From Asticcacaulis sp. AC466 (lineage in GTDB: Bacteria > Pseudomonadota > Alphaproteobacteria > Caulobacterales > Caulobacteraceae), in NCBI RefSeq assembly GCF_000495815.1, contig NZ_AWGE01000001.1, positions 496,001 to 560,000 of the forward strand: a stretch of DNA of 64,000 nt, in the 5' to 3' direction. This document shows, one piece after another, positions 24,711 through 35,053 of the stretch. A program made the position numbers and the translations under genes. The notes below the pieces were generated by a model. It made no database searches. It was not told the DNA's origin and was given only the letters and a program-made list of their open reading frames with translations. Each line of letters opens with the position of its first letter. The first letter of the stretch is position 1.

Positions 24711-27596
24711 ATGAAATCTGTCAAACGGCGCGGCCATGCTGCGTCTATCAAAACTGCATTGATGACGACCGCCGCGTGCGCCATCGCCATGGGCGGTTTC
24801 GCTGTTTCGGTCCACGCTCAGGAGGCCACCGGCGCTGCGCCGGCCGAAGATTCGACCACTGTTGTCGTCACCGGCATCCGCCGTGGCCTCCAGGACTCGC
24901 TGGCCATCAAGAAGAAAAACACCTCGATCGTCGAAGCGGTGTCGGCCGAAGATATCGGCAAGTTGCCGGACGCTTCGATCGCAGAATCCCTTGCGCGGCT
25001 ACCGGGCCTGGCTGCGCAACGCGTCGGGGGCCGCTCGCAGACCATTTCCATTCGGGGCTTGTCGGGTGATTTCTCGACCACCCTGCTGAACAACCGGATG
25101 CAGGTGTCCTCCGGCGACAACCGTGCGGCCGAATTCGACCAGTACCCATCGGAAATGGTTTCGTCGGCTGTCGTCTATAAAACGCCGGACGCCGGCATCA
25201 CCGGTCAGGGCCTGTCGGGCACCGTCGTGCTCAACACGGTTCGTCCGCTCGATTATAAAAAGCGCGTCATCTCCGTCAACCTGCGCGGTTCGGTCAATAC
25301 CAATGGTGAGGTCGTGCCGGGCTATAGCGCCAATGGCAACCGTTTCAGCCTGGCCTATATTGATCAATTCTTCGATGGCAAGCTGGGCGTGGCCTTCTCA
25401 TACGCTCACCTCGACGATCCGTCGGAGTTGCAACATTCCAAGAGCTGGTGGTGGGACAAGCAGGGCAACGATTCGATCACCGGTCAGCCGCGGCTCGGCA
25501 ATGCTGATGCGCTGGGCCTGCATGGCGTCGAAATCTGGTCAACGGCCCGTAAGCAGACGCGCGACGGTTATATGGCCGTGTTCGATTTCAAGCCGAACGA
25601 CAATTTCCGCAGCGTCAATGACTTCTACTATTCTGTCTTCGATCAGAACGAAGTGACACATGGGGCGGAGTGGTATCAGACCCAGTGGACGGACGATATC
25701 CACTTCTCCAACGTGGTCCAGTCCGACCATGGCGGCACGCCGGTCGTCCAAAAGGCGACGATCAGCGGTATTGCCCCGATCATTCGTAATGACAATAATC
25801 TGCGCCGCGATGAAATGTTCAGCTTCGGTTCGAACAACCGGTTCAACATCGGCGCCTGGCGTTCGGTGGTCGATTTCGGCTATTCGCGTTCGGTGCGCAA
25901 GGAAAGCATCGCTGAAACCTATGCCGGCTACGGCACCAACCCGACTCCGCTCACCCGGACCTTCGATACTATTAACGAAGACATCGCCTATGGCGACTTC
26001 CCGCATCTGAGCCCGGGCCTCAACTACGCCGACGCCTCCAAGGTCTATCTCGGAGATGTGGCACCCTGGGGTGGCTGGGGCCATGATGGCGCCATCCGCA
26101 CGCCGAAGGTTACCGATCAATTGGCAACTGTCCGTTTCAGCGGCGTACACGACGTCGACTGGTTCGGCTTCAAGAGCGTCGAACTGGGCGTTGATTACTC
26201 GCACCGCGTCAAGAACAAGGGGGTGCAGGAATGGGATCTGTGCCTGAAGGGCTGGGATCAGACTGCAAACGACTGCCACGGGACGCGCGTCGCGGTGGCG
26301 GCCGGCGACGTCCAGCAAGCCACGAACCTCGATTTTGCCGGGTTCGGTGGTGTCCTGTCCTACGATCTCGGCAATGTTGTCGGCAAATATTATGACCGTC
26401 GCGCCATCCTCAATGACGACAATCTGAACAAGTACTGGCAAGTAGATGAAGAACTGACCACCCTGTTCGCCAAGTTCAATATCGACACGGAAATGGGTGG
26501 CCACGGACTGCGCGGTAACCTGGGGCTGCAATATGTCGCGGCCAAGCAGACCGCCGGTGGGTACGATATCTACCAGCATTCCAGCGGCACTAGTCCCTCG
26601 CTCGGCAACTGGGTCAAGACCGGCTCCGACTACGGCGATTTCCTGCCCAGCCTGAACCTGATCTACGACATCAACGACAGCTCCGTCTTCCGGTTCGCAA
26701 TGAGCCGCGCCATGGCCCGTCCGCGGATGGACGACATGCGCGGCACCCGTAACGCCAGCGTGCCGTTGCCGGGAGCCGGCACCACGACATATCAGCCGCA
26801 CTGGAGCGGTTCAGGCGGTAACCCTAAGCTCAAGCCGTGGATCGCCGATGGTGTCGATTTCTCGTATGAGCGTTACTTCAACAAGACCAGCTATATCGGC
26901 GTCGCCGTCTTCCAGAAGGTTCTGCGCACCTATATCCGCAACGTCACCGATCCGCATTTCGACTTCGCCGCCAATGGTTTTGTCAACTACACCGGCGCGA
27001 CGCCTGTGCCCTGGCCCGACAGCCTCACCTATCCCGGCGGCGCTCCGGCCAATATCGGCCCGTTCACGCAACCGCAAAACGGCCATGGCGGCAATGTCAG
27101 CGGCCTGGAACTCAGCGGCGCGCTTGACGGCAGCCTGGTGTGGAACAAGCTTAACGGCTTCGGCTTGATCGGCAGCTTCTCGCGCGGTTGGACCAATGTC
27201 CAGTCGGGCGATCCGATCGACCCGAGCAAGCTTCCGGGCTTCTCGGGAGACGTGGCCAACGTCACCGGCTATTACGAAAAGGGCGGCTTCTCGGCGCGCG
27301 TGAGCTACCGTTACCGCTCGGAATTCCTGGGTGAAGCCTATGCGCTGTACGCCAATCGTGCTGTCACGCGCATCTTGGCCGACAAGCAGGTCGATGGTCA
27401 GATCAGCTATCAGATGCAGGACGGCCCGCTCAAGGGCGTTACCTTCCTGCTTCAGGGCTACAACCTCGCCAACTCCAACTATCAGACCCAGTTGAAAGTG
27501 TCTGAAAATCGTGCCGCGGATGGCTCGTCCTTCCCGGAAAACTACGAAGAGTATGGCCGGACCATCCTGTTCGGAGTCAGCTACCGGTTCCAGTAA
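24711..27596 (+). CDS. TonB-dependent receptor, Xanthomonas/Caulobacter type
   Basis: This is a 961-residue outer-membrane receptor that imports large ligands using TonB energy. The signal peptide ends near SVHAQE. The plug domain follows (TTVVVTGIRRGLQDSLAIKKK, KLPDASIAESLARLPGL, ISIRGLSGDFSTTLLNN) to about residue 180, and then the beta-barrel, ending in the aromatic C-terminus GVSYRFQ. GGGAGGA precedes ATG 24711. The receptor heads an operon with GH3, a halogenase homologue and GH30 under LacI control, so its ligand is probably an oligo- or polysaccharide. Confidence 0.96.
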   Translation: MKSVKRRGHAASIKTALMTTAACAIAMGGFAVSVHAQEATGAAPAEDSTTVVVTGIRRGLQDSLAIKKKNTSIVEAVSAEDIGKLPDASIAESLARLPGLAAQRVGGRSQTISIRGLSGDFSTTLLNNRMQVSSGDNRAAEFDQYPSEMVSSAVVYKTPDAGITGQGLSGTVVLNTVRPLDYKKRVISVNLRGSVNTNGEVVPGYSANGNRFSLAYIDQFFDGKLGVAFSYAHLDDPSELQHSKSWWWDKQGNDSITGQPRLGNADALGLHGVEIWSTARKQTRDGYMAVFDFKPNDNFRSVNDFYYSVFDQNEVTHGAEWYQTQWTDDIHFSNVVQSDHGGTPVVQKATISGIAPIIRNDNNLRRDEMFSFGSNNRFNIGAWRSVVDFGYSRSVRKESIAETYAGYGTNPTPLTRTFDTINEDIAYGDFPHLSPGLNYADASKVYLGDVAPWGGWGHDGAIRTPKVTDQLATVRFSGVHDVDWFGFKSVELGVDYSHRVKNKGVQEWDLCLKGWDQTANDCHGTRVAVAAGDVQQATNLDFAGFGGVLSYDLGNVVGKYYDRRAILNDDNLNKYWQVDEELTTLFAKFNIDTEMGGHGLRGNLGLQYVAAKQTAGGYDIYQHSSGTSPSLGNWVKTGSDYGDFLPSLNLIYDINDSSVFRFAMSRAMARPRMDDMRGTRNASVPLPGAGTTTYQPHWSGSGGNPKLKPWIADGVDFSYERYFNKTSYIGVAVFQKVLRTYIRNVTDPHFDFAANGFVNYTGATPVPWPDSLTYPGGAPANIGPFTQPQNGHGGNVSGLELSGALDGSLVWNKLNGFGLIGSFSRGWTNVQSGDPIDPSKLPGFSGDVANVTGYYEKGGFSARVSYRYRSEFLGEAYALYANRAVTRILADKQVDGQISYQMQDGPLKGVTFLLQGYNLANSNYQTQLKVSENRAADGSSFPENYEEYGRTILFGVSYRFQ

Positions 27597-27622
27597 GTCC
27601 CGAGCTTCTGAACCTGGCGGTT

Positions 27623-27640
27623 CCCCGTATCTATGCGGGG
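27623..27640 (+). other. Small hairpin after the receptor gene
   Basis: CCCCGTA (27623-27629) pairs with TGCGGGG (27634-27640) around a TCTA loop, with one G-U pair. It stands just before the larger hairpin at 27652-27689. Confidence 0.55.
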
Positions 27641-27651
27641 GCCGTACCTGG

Positions 27652-27689
27652 CCATCCGGGAGGTTTGTCTCCCTTAACCTCCCGGATGG
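27652..27689 (+). other. Strong intercistronic hairpin between receptor and GH3 genes
   Basis: A perfect 14-bp inverted repeat (27652-27665 and 27676-27689) encloses a 10-base loop (TGTCTCCCTT). No T-run follows, so it is unlikely to be a simple intrinsic terminator. It could protect the upstream mRNA 3' end or attenuate expression of the enzymes relative to the receptor. Confidence 0.8.
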
Positions 27690-27774
27690 GCCTCAATATG
27701 TATTCGTGAGCGCAGGCAGTCTGTCCATCCTGACGGGTGACGATCAACGCCTGCCTCCGCGTTTAGGATTGCCA

Positions 27775-29711
<1,937 letters not shown>

Positions 29712-29715
<4 letters not shown>

Positions 29716-31313
29716 CCCCTTTGAGAAAAGTCGTAATCGTCGGCGGCGGGACGGCCGGCTGGATGGCCGCTGCCCTGCTGTCGAAGCTGACGCGCCAAAA
29801 AGCCGGTCAGAAAAATGGCCAGGCGTATGAACGGGGGCTCGAGATTGAACTGGTGGAGTCCGAGGACATCGGCACCATCGGCGTCGGCGAGGCGACTATT
29901 CCAGCGATCAAGCGGTTCAACCACCTGCTCGAACTCGACGAAAACGACTTTATCCGCGCGACCCAGGCGACGTTCAAACTCGGGATCGAATTTACCGACT
30001 GGGGTCATGTCGGCAACAGCTATATCCATGGCTTCGGTAAGATCGGCCAGGATTTGGGCTGGTTGCGTATGCACCAGTACTGGCTGAAGATGCGCGGCAC
30101 AGGCCAGGTATCCGATGTTTTCGCCGACTATTCGATCAATACCGCCGCGGCCTATGAAAACCGCTTCATGCGGGCGCGCGACGACATGAAGGCGTCGCCC
30201 TTCAACGACATTGCCTATGCCTACCATTTCGATGCCGGACTGTATGCGCGATACCTGCGCACCTATGCCGAAAAGCTGGGCGTAAAGCGAACCGAAGGGC
30301 GGATCGTTAGGGTCAATCAGCGTTCCACCGATGGGTTTATCGAAAGCGTCAGGCTGGAAAGCGGCGCTGTGGTGCCGGGCGACCTGTTCATCGATTGCTC
30401 GGGCATGCGCGCGCTGCTGATTGAAGAGACCCTCGGATCCGGCTTCGAGGATTGGAGCCATTGGCTGCCGTGCGACCGCGCCATCGCGGTGCCATGCGGG
30501 TTCAGGCCCGCGCAGGCTATTTCGCGCACGGGTTCTGACGCGCCTGCCCGCCTGCCGAATGCTGAATTGGCGTCCGGATTGACGCCTTATACGCGATCAA
30601 TCGCCCGTCCGGCGGGCTGGCAGTGGCGCATCCCCTTGCAGCACCGCATTGGCAACGGCCACGTCTTTTCCTCACGTTTCATGAGCGAGGACGAAGCGAC
30701 GGCGATCCTGATGGCCAATCTTGACGGCGACGCCTTGGCGGAGCCGCGCGTCATTCGTTTCAAGACAGGCAAGCGCCGCAAGGTTTGGCAAAAGAATGTC
30801 GTCGCGGTTGGGCTGGCGTCGGGGTTCATGGAGCCGCTGGAATCGACCTCGATCCAGATGGTGCAAAGCGCGCTGTTGCGCATCGTCGCCCTGTTTCCGG
30901 ACATGTCGTTCGCCCAGACCCAGATCGATGCCTATAATACTCAATCCGATTTCGAATATACGCGCATCCGCGACTTCCTGATTGCGCACTACAAGGTGAC
31001 GACGCGGGACGACACGGCCATGTGGCGGTTTTGCCGGGACATGGATGTGCCGGAGACGCTGCGGGCGCGGCTCGACCTGTGGCGCCGGGCGGGGCGCTAT
31101 TTCAAGGACGCCGACGAGTTGTTCGCCGATGAAAGCTGGATACAGGTGCTCATCGGGCAGGGCCTGGTCCCGGACAGCTATGACCCTTTCGTCGATCTCA
31201 GGCCGGACGAAGAGGCCGTCAAATATCTCAACGACATAAAGACAGTGATCGCCAAATGTGTGGCGGTCATGCCGGCTCACGCCGACTACATAGAGGCCAC
31301 CTGCAAGGCCTGA
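29712..31313 (+). CDS. Tryptophan-halogenase-family flavin enzyme
   Basis: This is a 533-residue FAD-dependent protein. The flavin motif VVIVGGGTAGWMAA is at the N-terminus and IGVGEATIP near residue 56. Lys89 in ATFKLGIEF aligns by eye with the catalytic Lys of PrnA, and EPLESTS holds the usual Glu. WQWRIPLQHR matches the family W-x-W-x-I-P motif. Homologues commonly sit in Xanthomonas and Caulobacter carbohydrate loci beside TonB receptors, where the substrate is unknown. No signal peptide is seen, so it is cytosolic. ATG 29712 overlaps the GH3 stop (ATGA); ATG 29706 is an alternative. Confidence 0.92.
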
Positions 31314-31325
31314 TCGGAGGAAACC

Positions 31326-32750
31326 ATGCGTCTGTATTCCAATCTCATGATGGCGGTAGCGATCATAGCCCTGCCGTTGGCATTGCATGCCGCGCCGGTG
31401 AAGGCTGGGCCCGTCAAGGTATGGGAAACCGACGCCGATCAGTCGAAGCTGCTGGCGCGCCAGCCGGATCTGACCTTCGCCCCAAAGGGCGGCCAAGTGG
31501 GCACGGATACGCTTATCGTAGTAGACAAATCGAAGTCGTTCCAGACCATGGTGGGGTTCGGCGCATCGATGACGGACGCGTCCGCCTATCTGTTGCAACA
31601 GAAGATGAAACCCGCCGACCGCGACGCCTTGATGGCCGATTTGTTCGGATCGAAGGGCCTAGGGTTCAGCTTTATGCGCCTGACTGTCGGCGCGTCGGAT
31701 TTTTCGCGTGACCACTATTCCTATGACGACATGCCAAAGGGTGAAACCGATCCGACCTTGGCAAACTTCTCGATCGCGTATGCCAAGACTGACGTTATAC
31801 CGAGTGTAAAACAGGCGCTGAAGCTCAATCCTCGGATGACGATCATGGCGTCGCCCTGGTCTGCACCCGGCTGGATGAAGACGACCGACAGCCTGGTCCA
31901 GGGCGCGCTGAAGCCGGAGGCCTATCCCTACTTTGCTGACTATCTGTCGAAATATCTGACCGCCATGCGCGGCGAAGGCATCAATATCGCCCTGCTGACG
32001 CTTCAGAACGAACCTGGGTTCGAACCGGATTCCTATCCCGGTATGCGTGTGGACCCGGCCTCGCGGGCCGCCTTCATCGGCGGTTTCCTGGGACCGAAAC
32101 TGGCCGCTGACGGTGGGCGGACGAAAATTCTCGATTACGACCATAACTGGGACCTGCCATCGTCGCCCCTGACTGTTCTGGCCGATGCCAAGGCCAACCC
32201 CTATGTTGCCGGCGTTGCCTGGCATTGCTACGCCGGTGACGTGGCGGCGCAGGGGCCGGTTCATGACGCCTATCCGGACAAGGATGCCTATTTTACCGAA
32301 TGTTCGGGTGGCCAGTGGGCGGCGGACTTCGCGCCGAACTTCGCCTGGACGGTCAAGAACCTGATCATCGGGTCGACGCGGCACTGGGCCAAGGGCGTGC
32401 TGATGTGGAATCTGGCGCTCGATGAAAATTATGGCCCGCACAAGGGCGGGTGCAGCGACTGCCGCGGTATTGTCACCATTAATTCCCAGACCGGTGCGGT
32501 GATCCGGAATATCGAATACTATGCGTTCGGCCACGCCTCGAAGTTCGTACGGCCAGGGGCGGTACGCGTCGCATCGACCGAAGCCGATGGGTTATCGAGC
32601 GTCGCCTTCCGCAATCCCGACGGTTCGGTGGCGCTGATCGTGCTGAACGGCAATGCGCAAACCAAGGCGTTTTCGGTCCGGACAGACCGAAAGACATTTG
32701 GCTATACGCTGCCGGCGTCGTCCGTCGCAACCTTCGTCTGGAAACCTTAA
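31326..32750 (+). CDS. GH30 family glycoside hydrolase
   Basis: This is a 474-residue exported enzyme with a signal peptide (LMMAVAIIALPLALHAAPVKA). The (beta/alpha)8 barrel has the conserved MVGFGASMTDASAYLL and SPWSAPGWMKT segments. The acid/base is Glu229 in LTLQNEPGF and the nucleophile is Glu325 in YFTECSGGQW. A beta-sandwich domain ends the protein (ASSVATFVWKP). GH30 members of this type cleave beta-glucosyl linkages, including beta-1,6-glucan. GGAGGAAA precedes ATG 31326. With GH3 it suggests breakdown of a beta-glucan; the exact linkage is inference. Confidence 0.93.
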   Translation: MRLYSNLMMAVAIIALPLALHAAPVKAGPVKVWETDADQSKLLARQPDLTFAPKGGQVGTDTLIVVDKSKSFQTMVGFGASMTDASAYLLQQKMKPADRDALMADLFGSKGLGFSFMRLTVGASDFSRDHYSYDDMPKGETDPTLANFSIAYAKTDVIPSVKQALKLNPRMTIMASPWSAPGWMKTTDSLVQGALKPEAYPYFADYLSKYLTAMRGEGINIALLTLQNEPGFEPDSYPGMRVDPASRAAFIGGFLGPKLAADGGRTKILDYDHNWDLPSSPLTVLADAKANPYVAGVAWHCYAGDVAAQGPVHDAYPDKDAYFTECSGGQWAADFAPNFAWTVKNLIIGSTRHWAKGVLMWNLALDENYGPHKGGCSDCRGIVTINSQTGAVIRNIEYYAFGHASKFVRPGAVRVASTEADGLSSVAFRNPDGSVALIVLNGNAQTKAFSVRTDRKTFGYTLPASSVATFVWKP

Positions 32751-32801
32751 ACCGATTTGGACATCGGCTTGGATATCGTAGGGGGTGAGCCGTACTTGCC
32801 T

Positions 32802-32808
32802 CTTGAAA
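32802..32808 (+). promoter_or_regulatory. RpoH-like -35 element CTTGAAA upstream of the DnaJ-type gene
   Basis: CTTGAAA is the heat-shock sigma-32 -35 consensus, 46 bases before the DnaJ-type start. A matching -10 (CCCCAT-like) is not evident, so the call rests on the -35 and the nature of the gene. Confidence 0.3.
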
Positions 32809-32853
32809 CAATTGGGTCTAGGACACACCTCTTGCGCGGAGGTATTATTAACA

Positions 32854-33828
32854 GTGGCAGGCGATCCGTATTCCGAATTGGGCGTCAAACGTGACGCCAG
32901 CGATGCTGAAATCCAGAAAGCGTTCCGTAAGCTGGCCAAGGAACTGCATCCCGACACCAACAAGGACAATAAGGTCGCCGAAGAGCGCTTCAAGCGCATA
33001 ACGGCCGCCTACGACTTTCTCAAGGATGCCGACAAGCGCAAGAAGTTCGACCGCGGCGAAATCGATGCTGATGGTCGCGAGATCTTCCGGGGCGGCGGTG
33101 GTGCTGGACGCGCGGGTGGTTCGCCCTTTGGCGGCGGCGGGCGCAGTACGCACTTCGAAGGCATGGACATCGACGACATTATGGGCATGTTCGGTGGTGG
33201 CGCGCGCGGGGGCTCGCCGTTCGGCGGCGGCTTCGGCGGCGCGCGTGAACAGGCGCCGACCAAGGGCAGTGATGTCAAGATCAAGCTCGATATCGACCTG
33301 CTTGATACGATTATCGGCAATACGCGCCGCGTCCTGCTGTCCGACGGCCGCACCCTTGACGTCAATATCCCCAAGGGCTCTCGCGACGGTCAGACCCTGC
33401 GCCTGAAGGGCCAGGGATCGCCGTCGGCGTCCGGGCGCGGTCCTCACGGCGACGCCATGGTCGAGCTTCACCTGAAGCCACATCCTATTTTCCGGTTGGA
33501 CGGCAATGACCTGCATATGGACCTGTTCGTCTCCCTGCCGGATGCGATCTTAGGGGGCAAGGTCCAGGCATCAACGCCTGATGGGCCGGTCAGCGTCAAT
33601 CTGGCCAAAGGGTCCAATTCGGGGGCCATCCTTCGCTTGAAAGGCCGTGGCGCCTATGAAGCCAAGGGCGGTACGCGGGGCGATCTGTTTGCGCACGTTG
33701 TTCTGGCCATGCCGGACAAGGGCGTCGACGGGATACCGGCCGATCTGAAGGCGGATTTCACCGCCTTGATGGAACGTTGGCGCGATAAGGGCGGTTATAC
33801 ACCGACTGTGACGGCACGTCGCAAGTAG
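32854..33828 (+). CDS. DnaJ/CbpA-type J-domain co-chaperone
   Basis: This is a 324-residue co-chaperone of DnaK. The J-domain (residues 4-70) has the HPD motif in ELHPDTNKD. A Gly/Phe-rich linker (FRGGGGAGRAGGSPFGGGG; GMFGGGARGGSPFGGGFGG) and two C-terminal beta domains follow (VNIPKGSRDGQTLRLKGQG, GDLFAHVVLAMP). There is no zinc-finger domain, so it is CbpA-like rather than canonical DnaJ. The start is GTG 32854 with GGAGG upstream; the frame to 32785 has no support. Confidence 0.92.
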   Translation: MAGDPYSELGVKRDASDAEIQKAFRKLAKELHPDTNKDNKVAEERFKRITAAYDFLKDADKRKKFDRGEIDADGREIFRGGGGAGRAGGSPFGGGGRSTHFEGMDIDDIMGMFGGGARGGSPFGGGFGGAREQAPTKGSDVKIKLDIDLLDTIIGNTRRVLLSDGRTLDVNIPKGSRDGQTLRLKGQGSPSASGRGPHGDAMVELHLKPHPIFRLDGNDLHMDLFVSLPDAILGGKVQASTPDGPVSVNLAKGSNSGAILRLKGRGAYEAKGGTRGDLFAHVVLAMPDKGVDGIPADLKADFTALMERWRDKGGYTPTVTARRK

Positions 33829-33829
33829 G

Positions 33830-33850
33830 CGCGGTAGAGACTACCGCGTT
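33830..33850 (+). terminator. Hairpin terminator after the DnaJ-type gene
   Basis: An 8-bp stem CGCGGTAG/CTACCGCG (33830-33837 and 33841-33848) with a 3-base loop begins right after the stop codon and is followed by TTTG. The T-run is short. Confidence 0.6.
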
Positions 33851-33899
33851 TGCGAAGAAATATTCGCGTGAAGCGATTATTTATGTCTTTGACCGGTTC

Positions 33900-33921
33900 G
33901 TTCAGGTAAGGTTCAGGTCTT
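33900..33921 (+). promoter_or_regulatory. Direct-repeat site GTTCAGGT, period 11, for an OmpR/PhoP-type regulator
   Basis: GTTCAGGT occurs at 33900-33907 and again at 33911-33918, exactly 11 bases apart. Tandem 6-bp half-sites at one helical turn are the hallmark of OmpR/PhoP-family sites. The second copy ends nine bases before the -10 TATAAA, so a bound regulator would sit over the -35 position and activate the PepSY-like/regulator/kinase operon. Confidence 0.65.
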
Positions 33922-33927
33922 CACGCC

Positions 33928-33933
33928 TATAAA
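33928..33933 (+). promoter_or_regulatory. -10 element TATAAA
   Basis: TATAAA lies six bases before the ATG at 33940. If used, transcription would start at or next to the A of the start codon, giving a leaderless mRNA. No -35 consensus is present at the proper distance; the direct repeat occupies that place. Confidence 0.5.
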
Positions 33934-33939
33934 CGACTT

Positions 33940-34371
33940 ATGAAACAGATTGTTCCCCTTCTTTGTCTGGCTGTTGCCGCCGCGCCCCTGGCGTCGGGGA
34001 GCGCATCGGCCCATGATCTGTTGGCCAGCCAAACTCCCGCGTCGCACCTGTCCTATCTGGCTCTGAGCGAGCCTGCAGTGGTGATAAAGGCGGGCTACGT
34101 CCCGCGCAAAGGCGATCGCCAGGACCAGGATGGCCGGCGCAACGGCGACGACAGTAGTTCTGACGGCCGTCGTAACGGTGGTGGCGACCGAGGTGAAAAC
34201 CGCCGCGACGATCGCATGAGTGACGCCATTGCCGTAGCCTCACGCCGGGGCGACTATATCAATGCCTGGCCGGCTGGCGGATCGGTGTTTCGCGTTCGGG
34301 TATCCACTCCCCAGGGACGCAAGGACGTCTATGTCGACGTCAACTGTCGCTGCATAGTAAGGGAAGAATAA
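33940..34371 (+). CDS. Exported PepSY-like protein upstream of a two-component system
   Basis: This is a 143-residue protein with a signal peptide (MKQIVPLLCLAVAAAPLASGSASA). A hydrophilic middle rich in Asp, Arg, Gly and Asn follows (DGRRNGDDSSSDGRRNGGGDRG). The C-terminal 50 residues (SDAIAVASRRGDYINAWPAGGSVFRVRV, ending in VDVNCRCIVREE) resemble a PepSY unit. PepSY proteins next to OmpR-type systems often modulate envelope sensing. It heads an operon with the response regulator, one base away. No ribosome site is visible. Confidence 0.7.
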   Translation: MKQIVPLLCLAVAAAPLASGSASAHDLLASQTPASHLSYLALSEPAVVIKAGYVPRKGDRQDQDGRRNGDDSSSDGRRNGGGDRGENRRDDRMSDAIAVASRRGDYINAWPAGGSVFRVRVSTPQGRKDVYVDVNCRCIVREE

Positions 34372-34372
34372 C

Positions 34373-35053
34373 GTGCGAATCCTGCTTGCCGAAGATGATC
34401 CCGATCTGTCGCGTCAATTGAAGGCGTCGCTTTCCGACGCCGGTTACGTGGTTGATCACGCGCCCGATGGCGAGGAAGCACATTTTCTCGGCGATACGGA
34501 ACCATACGACTGCATCATTCTCGATCTTGGCCTGCCCAAGATCGACGGCGTATCGGTTCTGGAGCGCTGGCGCCGGGAAGGCAAGACGACGCCTGTCCTG
34601 ATCCTGACGGCGCGTGGCGCCTGGAGCGACAAGGTGTCGGGCTTCGATGCCGGGGCCGACGATTACCTCACTAAACCGTTCCATACCGAGGAACTCCTGG
34701 CCCGCCTGCGCGCCTTGGTTCGTCGCGCCGCCGGCCATGCCCAGCCGATGCTGGTATGCGGCGGCGTGCGTCTCGACCCTCGCGCGGCGCGGGCATCGGT
34801 CAATGGCGAACCTTTGCGGCTGACCTCGCTGGAATACCGTCTCCTGCATTACCTGATGATGCATCAGAACCGGGTCATTTCGCGCACGGAGCTGGTCGAA
34901 CATCTGTACGATCAGGATTTTGACCGTGATTCCAACACCATTGAAGTCTTCATGGGACGCCTGCGCAAGAAGATAGGCAATGAGCGTATCGAGACCGTGC
35001 GCGGTCTGGGCTATCGCCTCAAACCGTTGCACGATGAGGTCAGCGATCTGTGA
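34373..35053 (+). CDS. OmpR/PhoP family response regulator
   Basis: This is a 226-residue regulator. The receiver domain covers residues 1-115, with acidic residues in AEDDPD, phospho-acceptor Asp51 in IILDLGLP, and Lys in YLTKPF. The winged-helix DNA-binding domain follows (LRLTSLEYRLLHYLMMHQNRVISRTELVEHLYD, NTIEVFMGRLRKKIG, RGLGYRL). The start is GTG 34373, one base after the upstream stop. It resembles PhoP/FeuP and probably binds the 11-bp-period repeat at 33900. It is coupled to the kinase by a GTGA overlap. Confidence 0.94.
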   Translation: MRILLAEDDPDLSRQLKASLSDAGYVVDHAPDGEEAHFLGDTEPYDCIILDLGLPKIDGVSVLERWRREGKTTPVLILTARGAWSDKVSGFDAGADDYLTKPFHTEELLARLRALVRRAAGHAQPMLVCGGVRLDPRAARASVNGEPLRLTSLEYRLLHYLMMHQNRVISRTELVEHLYDQDFDRDSNTIEVFMGRLRKKIGNERIETVRGLGYRLKPLHDEVSDL

